Origin: Winogradskyella psychrotolerans RS-3
Lineage (GTDB): Bacteria; Bacteroidota; Bacteroidia; Flavobacteriales; Flavobacteriaceae
Direction: 5' to 3'
DNA: 64,000 nucleotides
NCBI RefSeq assembly: GCF_000427335.1
Contig: NZ_ATMR01000091.1
Span: 1-64,000, forward strand
A program made the position numbers and the translations under genes. Shown in pieces: positions 55,614 through 63,570 of the stretch (within the stretch, counting starts at the first letter, position 1; each line of letters opens with the position of its first letter). Below the pieces are notes generated by a model, which worked only from the letters and a program-made list of their open reading frames with translations, did not search any database and was not told where the DNA came from.

Positions 55614-56000
55614 CTATACAGGAACAATATTATAAACCACATTAAGCAAAAAGAGACCAATTAAAAACAATAAGGTATAAATCACTTGCACCATTTTTAT
55701 GTTAATAATCTCGAGCCAATACACCGTTGGTTTTGGAAACATAAATAAGGCTAATCCAAAAAATAAGGATGACCAACCAATTAGCGTCACAATTAGTTTA
55801 TAGTTCGGTTCCCATATATTGTGAAACAGCACATTTAATAGTCCTACAATTATGGCAATGAATGAAAAAACAATTAAAAATTTTTCATCTTTAAGATCGT
55901 TAAAAATCTGCTTAATACGTTTAGGGTTTAGACTTAAGATTAAAAAGAAAATAATAAGATACCATCCCCAAAACTTTGCTAAAAAAATTGAATTTCCCAT
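55614..56000 (-). CDS. four-helix inner-membrane protein
   Basis: A 128-residue membrane protein with four hydrophobic segments (about 8-22, 40-60, 70-90 and 100-122) and short basic loops (NPKRIKQIF). I do not recognise the family. It starts 12 bp after the Usp gene at 56013 and shares its Fnr-type promoter, so it is expected to be induced under the same condition. Confidence 0.65.
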   Translation of the reverse strand: MGNSIFLAKFWGWYLIIFFLILSLNPKRIKQIFNDLKDEKFLIVFSFIAIIVGLLNVLFHNIWEPNYKLIVTLIGWSSLFFGLALFMFPKPTVYWLEIINIKMVQVIYTLLFLIGLFLLNVVYNIVPV

Positions 56001-56012
56001 AATTTAAATATT

Positions 56013-56852
56013 TTATTGATGTAAAACTAGAAATGGTATGTCTGTGTGATACGTAATTTTTTCTACATTAGAATGAAATAGTATACTCTGAAAATAGTTG
56101 AGATTCTTAGCAACCATGACAATCATATTAATATCTCTACTCTCCACAAAGCACTGTATAGCATCTTCTACTTTACCATTAGTTAGATAATGAAAGCTAG
56201 GTTTAAATTCTTCAAAATAATCGCTTAATACATCTTTATTTTCAAGCTGTTCTATATTTAGCTTAGCATCCTTTTTCTGAATATGAATGATGTGTAAACT
56301 CGCTTCTACAGTTTTTAAGATATCTGTAAATGGCTGAAGTGCCATTAAGTCGTAAGAGAGGTTAAAATCTGTTGGAAACGCTATTTCCTTAAGCCCTTTA
56401 TATTTTGCATCTTCTGGAACAACCAATGTTGTACATTTCACTTTTGTTATAACGTCGCCAGTATTACTGCCTACAATATATTCTTTGAATCCTGATGCAC
56501 CTTTGGTACCCATTACTAATAAGTCTATCTTTTTCTTAGTTACATATTTTCTAATTGATTCTAAGAAAAAACCATAATCGCTTAACGTATAAAACTTATG
56601 ATTTTTATTAGGTTTATGGTGTTCATCAATTTCTTTTAGTAACGTTCTTAATTTAAGCTTTGAAGGTTTAACATATATTTCCTCAATTTGATCTGCCGTT
56701 GGCACATAGCCACCATCACCCGACATAAAGGTATCTACTCTATTAACGTGAAGCAGATAAAAATTACATGCTACTGGCTCAAAAAAGTCAATGGCATAAG
56801 AAATGGCATTCCACGAGTTTTCAGAAAAATCTGTTGGTAATAAAATGTTCAT
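56013..56852 (-). CDS. tandem universal stress protein
   Basis: A 279-residue double-Usp protein, clearly a paralogue of the Usp at 54571 (LLPTDFSENSWNAISYAIDF; ATP loop GTKGASGFKEYIVGSNT in domain 1, degenerate domain 2). An acidic insert follows the first strand region. It is transcribed from a promoter with an Fnr-type site and a perfect -7 box, together with the small membrane protein. It lies next to the two-component genes. Confidence 0.88.
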   Translation of the reverse strand: MNILLPTDFSENSWNAISYAIDFFEPVACNFYLLHVNRVDTFMSGDGGYVPTADQIEEIYVKPSKLKLRTLLKEIDEHHKPNKNHKFYTLSDYGFFLESIRKYVTKKKIDLLVMGTKGASGFKEYIVGSNTGDVITKVKCTTLVVPEDAKYKGLKEIAFPTDFNLSYDLMALQPFTDILKTVEASLHIIHIQKKDAKLNIEQLENKDVLSDYFEEFKPSFHYLTNGKVEDAIQCFVESRDINMIVMVAKNLNYFQSILFHSNVEKITYHTDIPFLVLHQ

Positions 56853-56874
56853 CGTTTAAATTTCTTAGTGGATA

Positions 56875-56917
56875 CAAATCTAAATCGATGAGGATAATTA
56901 AAATATGATATTGGTCA
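56875..56917 (-). promoter_or_regulatory. Fnr-type site plus perfect -7 box for the Usp gene at 56013
   Basis: Minus strand: TGACCAATATCA (56906-56917) centred 29.5 bp upstream of the first base of TAGATTTG (56875-56882), a perfect TAnnTTTG. This is the clearest example of the shared arrangement. Confidence 0.78.
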
Positions 56918-56994
56918 TATTGATCTTTTTAAGCGTTTTTAATTTGTTAAAAACCAAAAGTTTAAATGAATTTATTGAAAAATATGTTTAATAA

Positions 56995-58047
56995 TCAATT
57001 GATATCATGTAATTTTTGAAGATCTAGAATTTTAATATTTCTACCTTCCATATCTATAATTCCTTTTTTCTTAAAATCGGACATCGTTCTAATTAATGTT
57101 TCAGTAGCAATACCTGCAACACTTGCTAAATCATTTCTAGAAATTACAATGGGATCACCTGGGTTTGAATGTAACTTTTCAGCAAACCTTAAAATTGTTG
57201 AGGCTGTTTTACGTTGCACAGAGCTATAAGCCATTTGCAGTAATTGATCTTTAACACCAGTAATATCTTCGGTTAATAATTGAATTACTTCTAATGTTAG
57301 TTTGTGGTTATTCTCTAACACATCGGTTAATTCAGACTTAGAAACGCCTGCCAATTCTAAATCTTTCATGGCAATTGCAGTTTCTCTATAGGGTATATTT
57401 TGGGTAAAAGACGTATAGCCAAAAAGGTCATCTTCTGCATGAAGTGCCGTTGTCAATTCTTTTCCTTTTGTATCAAATTTATAGCACTTAACAACACCTT
57501 TTAAGATGAGATAGATAAAGTTAGAGTTATGGCCTTCTTTATAAACAATATCATTTTTACTATAATTAGAAATTGTACCATGATCATCAAAAAAGTTTTT
57601 TAAGTCACTTAAAGTTCTTAATTCATCCTCATTAGTTGATGTGGCATTTTGAAGAGACTCATGTTCTTCTTTCAAAAGTGCCACTTTTGCCATTCTACTT
57701 TCAATGGCATTTATAATTTCGTCTTCTGAAAAGGGTTTGGTAATATAGTCATCCGCACCTAAATCCATACCTCTTCTCACATCGTGTCGTTCTGTCTTGG
57801 CAGATAAAAAAATAAAAGGAATAAACTTAGTCTCACTGTCTTTAGACAATCCTTCTAAAACACCATAACCATCGAGAATAGGCATCATAATATCGCAAAC
57901 AATGATATCTGGCTTATTATTTTTTGCCATTTCGAGACCAACTTTTCCGTTGACAGCTGTAAGAACTTCATAATTTGAAAGTTCTAATAATTCGGCTGTA
58001 TTTTCTCTTAATACGGTATCGTCCTCTATTAATAATACTTTTTTCAT
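56995..58047 (-). CDS. response regulator fused to a Crp/Fnr transcription factor
   Basis: A 350-residue two-in-one regulator. Residues 1-120 form a REC domain with acidic pocket E8-D9-D10, phospho-acceptor D52 (VCDIMMP) and K104 (ITKPF). Residues 150-265 form a cyclic-nucleotide-binding-like beta-roll. Residues 275-345 form a Crp helix-turn-helix with recognition helix IATETLIRTMSDF; E316 and R320 keep the E-x-x-x-R spacing that Crp and Fnr use to read GA. There are no Fnr Cys ligands, so input should come through phosphorylation. Its start overlaps the kinase stop by 4 bp. It is the best candidate reader of the TGAY-N4-RTCA sites around it. Confidence 0.88.
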   Translation of the reverse strand: MKKVLLIEDDTVLRENTAELLELSNYEVLTAVNGKVGLEMAKNNKPDIIVCDIMMPILDGYGVLEGLSKDSETKFIPFIFLSAKTERHDVRRGMDLGADDYITKPFSEDEIINAIESRMAKVALLKEEHESLQNATSTNEDELRTLSDLKNFFDDHGTISNYSKNDIVYKEGHNSNFIYLILKGVVKCYKFDTKGKELTTALHAEDDLFGYTSFTQNIPYRETAIAMKDLELAGVSKSELTDVLENNHKLTLEVIQLLTEDITGVKDQLLQMAYSSVQRKTASTILRFAEKLHSNPGDPIVISRNDLASVAGIATETLIRTMSDFKKKGIIDMEGRNIKILDLQKLHDIN

Positions 58048-59549
58048 GGTTGTGCTTTGTTTGGAAGTTCAATAGTAAACGTTGAGCCTTTATGCTCAAT
58101 GCTTGTAAATGTAATATTACCTTTTAAATTCTCTAAATGGTCTTTAACGATATTTAATCCAATACCTGTACCTTGCATCAGAAGAGCGTTTTCCGCTCTA
58201 AAATAACGATCGAATATGTTTTTCTGATCTTTCTTAGGAATACCAATACCATTATCCTTTATTTTAAAAATGGTTGTATCCTTATTCTGAGAAATTTCAA
58301 TATCTATAATAGTGTTTTCAGATGAATATTTGATAGCGTTATATATTAAATTAGATAAGGCTAATTCTACTATTTTTTCATCTTGAAATAGGGACAAATC
58401 ATCAATCTTTTCTGGATAGTTAATGTGTTGCCCATCTTTTAAAATCATATTGGCATTATAAATAACTTCATTTAAAACCTTACTTATTTTAAAGTTTGAA
58501 AACTTATAATTAATTTTTCCTTTTTCGAGTTTTTCTACAGAAAGAAAATCATTTAAAATAACATTAAGATATTGGACTTTATCCGTAATAGTCATGATGT
58601 GTTTTTCGCGCTTATCTTGTTGCTCCGTCAGCTTATATTTACCCAACAACATTGTTGATGTTAAAATTCCGCTTAATGGTGTTTTAAACTCGTGAGACAC
58701 CATGGATAGAAATTTCGTTTTTAAATCGTTAAGTTCTTTTTCAGCGGCTAAAGCGGTTTTTAATTCATCCGTTCTTAAAGCAACTGTTTTTTCTAAGCGT
58801 TCCGTATAACTTTTTTGTTCTGTAATATCCAAGATAATAGCTACATATACATCTCTATTACCTAATTTAGAACGTTGTAAATGAATGCTAACAGGATAAG
58901 TACTGCCGCACTTCCGTTGATGTATGGCTTCAAACTCTATTTTTTCAACACTACCATTGTTAAGCGTTTCTATTTCCTTCCTAAACCTAGTTTCCGTATA
59001 ATTGGGTTTAATATCCAAAGGCGTCATAGACTTAAGCTCTTCTACACTATAACCTATGTTTTTTTCAGCACCTTGATTAACATTAATAAAATTTAAGGTT
59101 TTGGCATCAAAAACATAAATCTCATTTAGAGATTCGAGAAATATTTTAGCTAAATGATTTTTTTCTTGTTCTAATTTTTTTCGTTCTGTAATATCAATGA
59201 CCAATGTCATAATAAAATTACGTCCATTAAAGGTAAACGGATTTAAACTCGCTTCAATAGGGAAAATACTCCCATCCTTTTTTGCGCCATAGATGTCACG
59301 GCCATGTCCCATGCTACGCTGTTTATGCTCTCTAACAAAACCTTTAAAATGCGCACCATGGTTTGCATGATAATTCTCTGGAATTAAAACATTTAAGGAT
59401 TGATTAGAAAGCTCATCCTCATCATAGCCAAACATAATTTCACCAGCTTTATTAACCTCAACAATGTTTTGATGTTCATCAACCACAACAACCCCTTCAG
59501 AAATAGAATCTAAAAGAATATTAAAAATATCTTGGTCTTGCTCAAACAT
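58044..59549 (-). CDS. cytosolic PAS-PAS sensor histidine kinase, first PAS FixL-like
   Basis: A 501-residue soluble kinase without membrane helices. PAS1 (about 5-122) carries LNVLIPENYHANHGAHF, then GHGRDIYGAKKDGSIFP, which aligns with the FixL heme pocket: H64 at the place of the heme-ligating His and R84 at the place of the distal Arg. PAS2 spans about 130-245. A coiled coil (248-280) leads to the HisKA box FLSMVSHEFKTPLSGIL with H286, then HATPase motifs LSNLIYNAIKYS, DNGIGIP and GTGIGL. Its partner is the overlapping REC-Crp gene. Heme binding is inferred and unproven; related PAS domains without heme exist. Confidence 0.88.
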   Translation of the reverse strand: MFEQDQDIFNILLDSISEGVVVVDEHQNIVEVNKAGEIMFGYDEDELSNQSLNVLIPENYHANHGAHFKGFVREHKQRSMGHGRDIYGAKKDGSIFPIEASLNPFTFNGRNFIMTLVIDITERKKLEQEKNHLAKIFLESLNEIYVFDAKTLNFINVNQGAEKNIGYSVEELKSMTPLDIKPNYTETRFRKEIETLNNGSVEKIEFEAIHQRKCGSTYPVSIHLQRSKLGNRDVYVAIILDITEQKSYTERLEKTVALRTDELKTALAAEKELNDLKTKFLSMVSHEFKTPLSGILTSTMLLGKYKLTEQQDKREKHIMTITDKVQYLNVILNDFLSVEKLEKGKINYKFSNFKISKVLNEVIYNANMILKDGQHINYPEKIDDLSLFQDEKIVELALSNLIYNAIKYSSENTIIDIEISQNKDTTIFKIKDNGIGIPKKDQKNIFDRYFRAENALLMQGTGIGLNIVKDHLENLKGNITFTSIEHKGSTFTIELPNKAQP

Positions 59550-59642
59550 AGTGATTGCTTTTTATTGAAAGCGACTAAGGTAATTATTCCTAATTAATTA
59601 TTAATATTTTGAATTGCTAAGTTATCACAGAACCTTCCGAAC

Positions 59643-59685
59643 TGATTTATATCATATAAATAGAGAATGAAACTGTTTATTTTTA
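59643..59685 (+). promoter_or_regulatory. Fnr-type site plus -7 box for the TerB-exporter operon
   Basis: TGATTTATATCA (59643-59654) centred 29.5 bp upstream of the first base of TATTTTTA (59678-59685). It lies in the divergent gap between the kinase and the TerB-like gene. On the kinase side no -7 box fits the same distance, so control of the kinase gene by this site is doubtful. Confidence 0.72.
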
Positions 59686-59704
59686 GTGTTTAAAACATAG
59701 AATT

Positions 59705-60082
59705 TTGAACTCAGACACTCATTTAGAATTTTATAGAAGACTTGGTCATCTCTTTTATGCAATTGCAGCAACAGATAATGGCATAAAAGATGAAGAATTT
59801 AAGATCTTGGAAACTCTTGTTTATAAAGATTGGTTATCAGAAAATGAAGACGCAAAGTCCATTTTAGAAACCTTTAAACATCTACAAGCTAATGAAGCAG
59901 AAGATTCTAATACCTATTTTCAACATTTTGTTGATTTTAAACGTGCGCATTATGCGTTGTTCAATAAAACTATTAATTCTAAAATTTTAAACACGGCAAC
60001 TGCTATTACTACAAGTTTTTCTGGGCAAAATAAGTCGGAATTAATATTACTCGCTAAACTCGATATAGAATTAAAGAAATAA
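59705..60082 (+). CDS. TerB-like domain protein
   Basis: A 125-residue helical protein. YRRLGHLFYAIAATDNGIKD then EEFKIL matches the TerB/tellurite-resistance-like pattern (ia..DG.i...E...l) with its acidic metal-binding loop. The start is TTG at 59705; no ATG is available. It heads the exporter operon, 46 bp before the HlyD gene, under the Fnr-type site. Function in the cell is unknown; TerB-like proteins bind metals at membranes. Confidence 0.7.
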   Translation: MNSDTHLEFYRRLGHLFYAIAATDNGIKDEEFKILETLVYKDWLSENEDAKSILETFKHLQANEAEDSNTYFQHFVDFKRAHYALFNKTINSKILNTATAITTSFSGQNKSELILLAKLDIELKK

Positions 60083-60128
60083 ACAACGGCTAAATAAATA
60101 GTCTTTAATAAAGCTAAAATAACTTGTA

Positions 60129-61208
60129 ATGAAATTCTATAGCGTTCTATTCATTTTTTTAATCTTGCTCTCTTGCGGAACTAAGCAAGAAAAAATTTTA
60201 CCTGAGGAGCGTGCCTTAACCGAAGCCGTATATTCTTCTGCTATTATACAACCCGATAGCTTATATCAAGTTTATGCTATTGTCTCTGGCATATTAGACG
60301 CTAATTTAGTTGAAGAAGGCGATTTGGTTTCTAAAGGTAAACCGCTAATGCAAATCATTAATAGTACACCAGAAATAAATAGTCAGAATGCTAAACTAGC
60401 ATTACATCTAGCTCAACAAAATTATACAGGTAGTGCTGCTATTCTAAGCAGTATTGAAGATGAAATAACCGCAGCCACACTGACTTATAAAAATGACTCT
60501 ATCAATTACCACAGACAAAAAAATCTATGGGATCAACATATTGGGTCTAAAGTACAATACGATACAAAAAAACTTAATTATGAGCTGGCTTCAACGCAAT
60601 TAAAGCTCTTGCGCAATAAATACAATAGAACAAAAAACGAACTAAATACAGCTGTAAAACAAGCTCAAAACAATTACCAATCGTCTTCTATTCTGAACCA
60701 AGATTTTACCGTAGAGAGTAAAATTAATGGCAAAATTTACGCTTTATACAAAGAACCTGGTGAAATTGTAACCACCATGGAACCTATTGCGAGCATTGGT
60801 AGTGCTAATCGGTTTATCATAGAGCTCTTGGTAGATGAAGTTGATATTGTGCGTATCGCATTAAACCAAGAAGTGGTAATAAGTTTAGATGCTTATGCCG
60901 CTGTTTTATTTAAAGGAAAAATATCAAAAATATATCCTAAAAAAGATGAACGAAACCAAACCTTTAAAGTCGAAGCTATTTTTGTAGAACAACCAAAAGT
61001 GTTATATCCTGGACTTTCTGGTGAAGCTAATATCATTATTGCTAAAAAAGAAAAGGTCTTAACCCTACCCAAATCATATCTCATTGATGGGAATAAAGTT
61101 AAAACAGATGAAGGTATTGTAACCATAAAAACAGGTTTAGAGAATATGGATTACATCGAAATAGTGTCAGGAATCAGCAAAGACACTTATGTTTATAAAC
61201 AAAACTAA
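60129..61208 (+). CDS. HlyD-family periplasmic adaptor lipoprotein
   Basis: A 359-residue membrane-fusion protein with a lipoprotein signal (ILLSCG, C17). A lipoyl-like half motif, SGILDANLVEEGDLVSKG, leads into an alpha-hairpin (about 80-190), then the second lipoyl half and a beta-barrel (GEIVTTMEPIASIG). It links an inner-membrane FtsX/LolD-type pump to the outer membrane. The stop overlaps the permease start (TAATG). Confidence 0.88.
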   Translation: MKFYSVLFIFLILLSCGTKQEKILPEERALTEAVYSSAIIQPDSLYQVYAIVSGILDANLVEEGDLVSKGKPLMQIINSTPEINSQNAKLALHLAQQNYTGSAAILSSIEDEITAATLTYKNDSINYHRQKNLWDQHIGSKVQYDTKKLNYELASTQLKLLRNKYNRTKNELNTAVKQAQNNYQSSSILNQDFTVESKINGKIYALYKEPGEIVTTMEPIASIGSANRFIIELLVDEVDIVRIALNQEVVISLDAYAAVLFKGKISKIYPKKDERNQTFKVEAIFVEQPKVLYPGLSGEANIIIAKKEKVLTLPKSYLIDGNKVKTDEGIVTIKTGLENMDYIEIVSGISKDTYVYKQN

Positions 61209-62470
61209 TGGTTAATTGGAACATCATTTTAAGTATCGCAAAAACCCATTTGCTCACTAAAATTAAGCAAACAGCTATTGCTGCACTTGGAGTTACATTT
61301 GGTATAGGCTCATATATTACTTTGGTGTGTTTTATGACCGGTTTAAATACCATGTTAGATAATCTAGTCTTAAACCAAACACCTCACATTCATATTTACA
61401 ACGAAATAGAACCCTCAGAAAAGCAGCCCATTTCTTTATATGATAATTTAAAGGAAAGTTTTAACGTCGTGCATTCTATTAAACCAAAATTGAGTCAGAA
61501 AAAAATCCATAATGGTTTACCTATTATTAAGTTTTTAGAAAAAGATGATGCGGTTAGAGGCGCTCTTCCACAGGTTAAAACTCAAATTTTTTATATGGCT
61601 GGTTCTATTGAACTCGCCGGAAATTTAACAGGAATAAATCCTTTGAGCGAAGTTGAACTCTTTAATTTGGGCGATTATATTGTTGAAGGCTCAGCTGAAG
61701 CCTTACATAACACCGATAATAGTATTTTATTAGGTATTGGTATTGCAAAAAAAATGGCTTTAAAAGTGGGAGACCGTGTACAAGTCAGTCCGATTAAGGG
61801 AGGCATTTTTCCTCTAAAAATTGTCGGTTTTTATCAGAGTGGTATTGCTGATTTAGATGCTGTACAAAGTTTTAGCAATATAAAAACAGTACAACGGATC
61901 TTAGGTGAAGCCAATAATTATATCACAGATATTAATGTGAAGCTTTACGATATTGAAAACGCCTTACCGCTCGCGCAAAAGATTGAACAACAATTCGATT
62001 TAAAAGCGATAGATATTAAAACCGCTAACGCACAATTTGAAACAGGTACTGACATTAGAAACCTTATTACTTATGCCGTATCTATAACATTACTTATTGT
62101 TGCTGGCTTTGGTATTTACAACATTTTAAACATGCTTATTTATGAAAAAATGAATGATATCGCCATATTAAAAGCTATTGGATTTTCGGGTAAAGATGTG
62201 CAACTCATATTTATGAGTCAAGCTATGATTATAGGTTTTGTCGGAGGTGTTTTGGGCTTGCTCATTGGTTATGGTTTATCTAGCTTAATAGCAACCGTTC
62301 CTTTTGAAACAGAAGCGATACCAACTGTAAAAACCTATCCCATTAACATTCAACCATCATTCTTTATAATCGGTTTTTCATTCGCTATGCTTTCAACCTT
62401 TCTTGCTGGGTATTTGCCTTCCAAAAAAGCTAAAAAAATTGATCCTGTAAAAATTATAAGAGGCCTATAA
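61208..62470 (+). CDS. FtsX/MacB-family ABC transporter permease
   Basis: A 420-residue permease with one N-terminal helix (about 20-45), a large periplasmic MacB-type domain (50-270) and three C-terminal helices (about 280-305, 330-360 and 390-410). It ends KKAKKIDPVKIIRGL, the normal LolCE/MacB tail. With the adaptor and ATPase beside it, it forms a MacAB-like mechanotransmission exporter. The substrate is unknown. The start overlaps the adaptor stop by 1 nt, and the ATPase starts 1 nt after this gene ends. Confidence 0.9.
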   Translation: MVNWNIILSIAKTHLLTKIKQTAIAALGVTFGIGSYITLVCFMTGLNTMLDNLVLNQTPHIHIYNEIEPSEKQPISLYDNLKESFNVVHSIKPKLSQKKIHNGLPIIKFLEKDDAVRGALPQVKTQIFYMAGSIELAGNLTGINPLSEVELFNLGDYIVEGSAEALHNTDNSILLGIGIAKKMALKVGDRVQVSPIKGGIFPLKIVGFYQSGIADLDAVQSFSNIKTVQRILGEANNYITDINVKLYDIENALPLAQKIEQQFDLKAIDIKTANAQFETGTDIRNLITYAVSITLLIVAGFGIYNILNMLIYEKMNDIAILKAIGFSGKDVQLIFMSQAMIIGFVGGVLGLLIGYGLSSLIATVPFETEAIPTVKTYPINIQPSFFIIGFSFAMLSTFLAGYLPSKKAKKIDPVKIIRGL

Positions 62471-62471
62471 C

Positions 62472-63146
62472 ATGACTACTGTACTAGAAGCAAAACATAT
62501 CAATAAATACTTTAAGAAACCCGTAATGTTTCATGTTTTAAAAGACATTAACTTCCAGGTAAAAAAAGGAGAATTTGCATCCATAATGGGAAAATCGGGT
62601 TGTGGTAAATCTACATTACTTTATATTCTCTCTACTATGGATACCGATTATGAAGGTGAGTTGTATTTAGACAACAAACTTATATCTGGTAGCGATAGTG
62701 AACATTTATCCTATATGCGAAATAAACATATTGGTTTTGTGTTTCAGTTTCATTATTTGCTTTCCGAATTTACCATTTTAGAAAACGTAATGCTTCCTGC
62801 TAAAAAATTAGGAGAGAAATCGTATCAAGAGATTGAGCATGATGCTATGGATAAACTAAAAATGTTGAATATTGAACATTTAGCCAAAAAACAAGCTTCT
62901 CGTGTTTCTGGTGGTGAAAAACAACGTGTTGCCATAGCGCGTGCCTTAATTAATAATCCGTCTATTATTATGGGAGACGAGCCTACGGGAAATCTTGACA
63001 GTCATAATGCAGAAAATGTATTTAATATTTTTAAACGCTTAAGTGAAGAAGAAGATTTATCATTACTTATCGTTACACACGACGAAGATTTTGCGAATAA
63101 AACGGATCGAATTATTCAAATGGAAGATGGCAAAATACTACTATAA
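62472..63146 (+). CDS. ABC transporter ATP-binding protein (LolD/MacB type)
   Basis: A 224-residue ATPase. Walker [11 protein letters not shown]-loop [16 protein letters not shown], signature [15 protein letters not shown], Walker [14 protein letters not shown] and H-loop VTHDEDFA. It powers the permease encoded just upstream. It closes the operon; the next gene has its own Fnr-type promoter. Confidence 0.93.
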   Translation: MTTVLEAKHINKYFKKPVMFHVLKDINFQVKKGEFASIMGKSGCGKSTLLYILSTMDTDYEGELYLDNKLISGSDSEHLSYMRNKHIGFVFQFHYLLSEFTILENVMLPAKKLGEKSYQEIEHDAMDKLKMLNIEHLAKKQASRVSGGEKQRVAIARALINNPSIIMGDEPTGNLDSHNAENVFNIFKRLSEEEDLSLLIVTHDEDFANKTDRIIQMEDGKILL

Positions 63147-63161
63147 AACGGCTTTAAACAC

Positions 63162-63204
63162 TGATATATATCATTTTAAATCATTTCTGTTTTGATTAAT
63201 TTTA
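63162..63204 (+). promoter_or_regulatory. Fnr-type site plus -7 box for the 63223-63435 gene
   Basis: Perfect palindrome TGATATATATCA (63162-63173) centred 29.5 bp upstream of the first base of TAATTTTA (63197-63204). It is identical to the site before the Usp gene at 54571. Confidence 0.72.
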
Positions 63205-63222
63205 ATTCTTAAATATAAAGCC

Positions 63223-63435
63223 ATGGATACATTACAAAACATAGAAAATCAAATTATAAGACTTACCACGAGTATTGAAGTCAATTATCCGGAATTGTAC
63301 AAAACTTTAGATGAGAGCCCTATTACTATTCCTTCTTCAGCACATCCAGATATGACAATTAGTATTATGGAAGATTATCTTGAAACACTAAAGCAAATGT
63401 TAAAGCAATATACCAAAACTCATAATAAACAATAG
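63223..63435 (+). CDS. small hypothetical protein under an Fnr-type site
   Basis: A 70-residue soluble protein with two predicted helices around a Pro-rich turn (ESPITIPSSAHPDMTI). I recognise no family. It is preceded by a perfect TGATATATATCA site and a good -7 box and followed by the MscS gene 135 bp later. Its coding nature is supported by the promoter geometry and even codon use. Confidence 0.6.
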   Translation: MDTLQNIENQIIRLTTSIEVNYPELYKTLDESPITIPSSAHPDMTISIMEDYLETLKQMLKQYTKTHNKQ

Positions 63436-63570
63436 TGATGATAGGCATAGATTATTGTATCATAATTGAGATGATTTAGAAACTTTGCGGATTAATAAAT
63501 AGGTACTATTAGCAACAAAACCGATAGTCTTAATTGGATTCTTTCTAGAATTTATAAACCGATTTTTAAT

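Noticed and set aside
59575..59624. Control of the kinase gene by the 59643 site
   Set aside because: The candidate -7 boxes on the minus strand (59575-59582 and 59617-59624) are not at the 29.5-bp distance.
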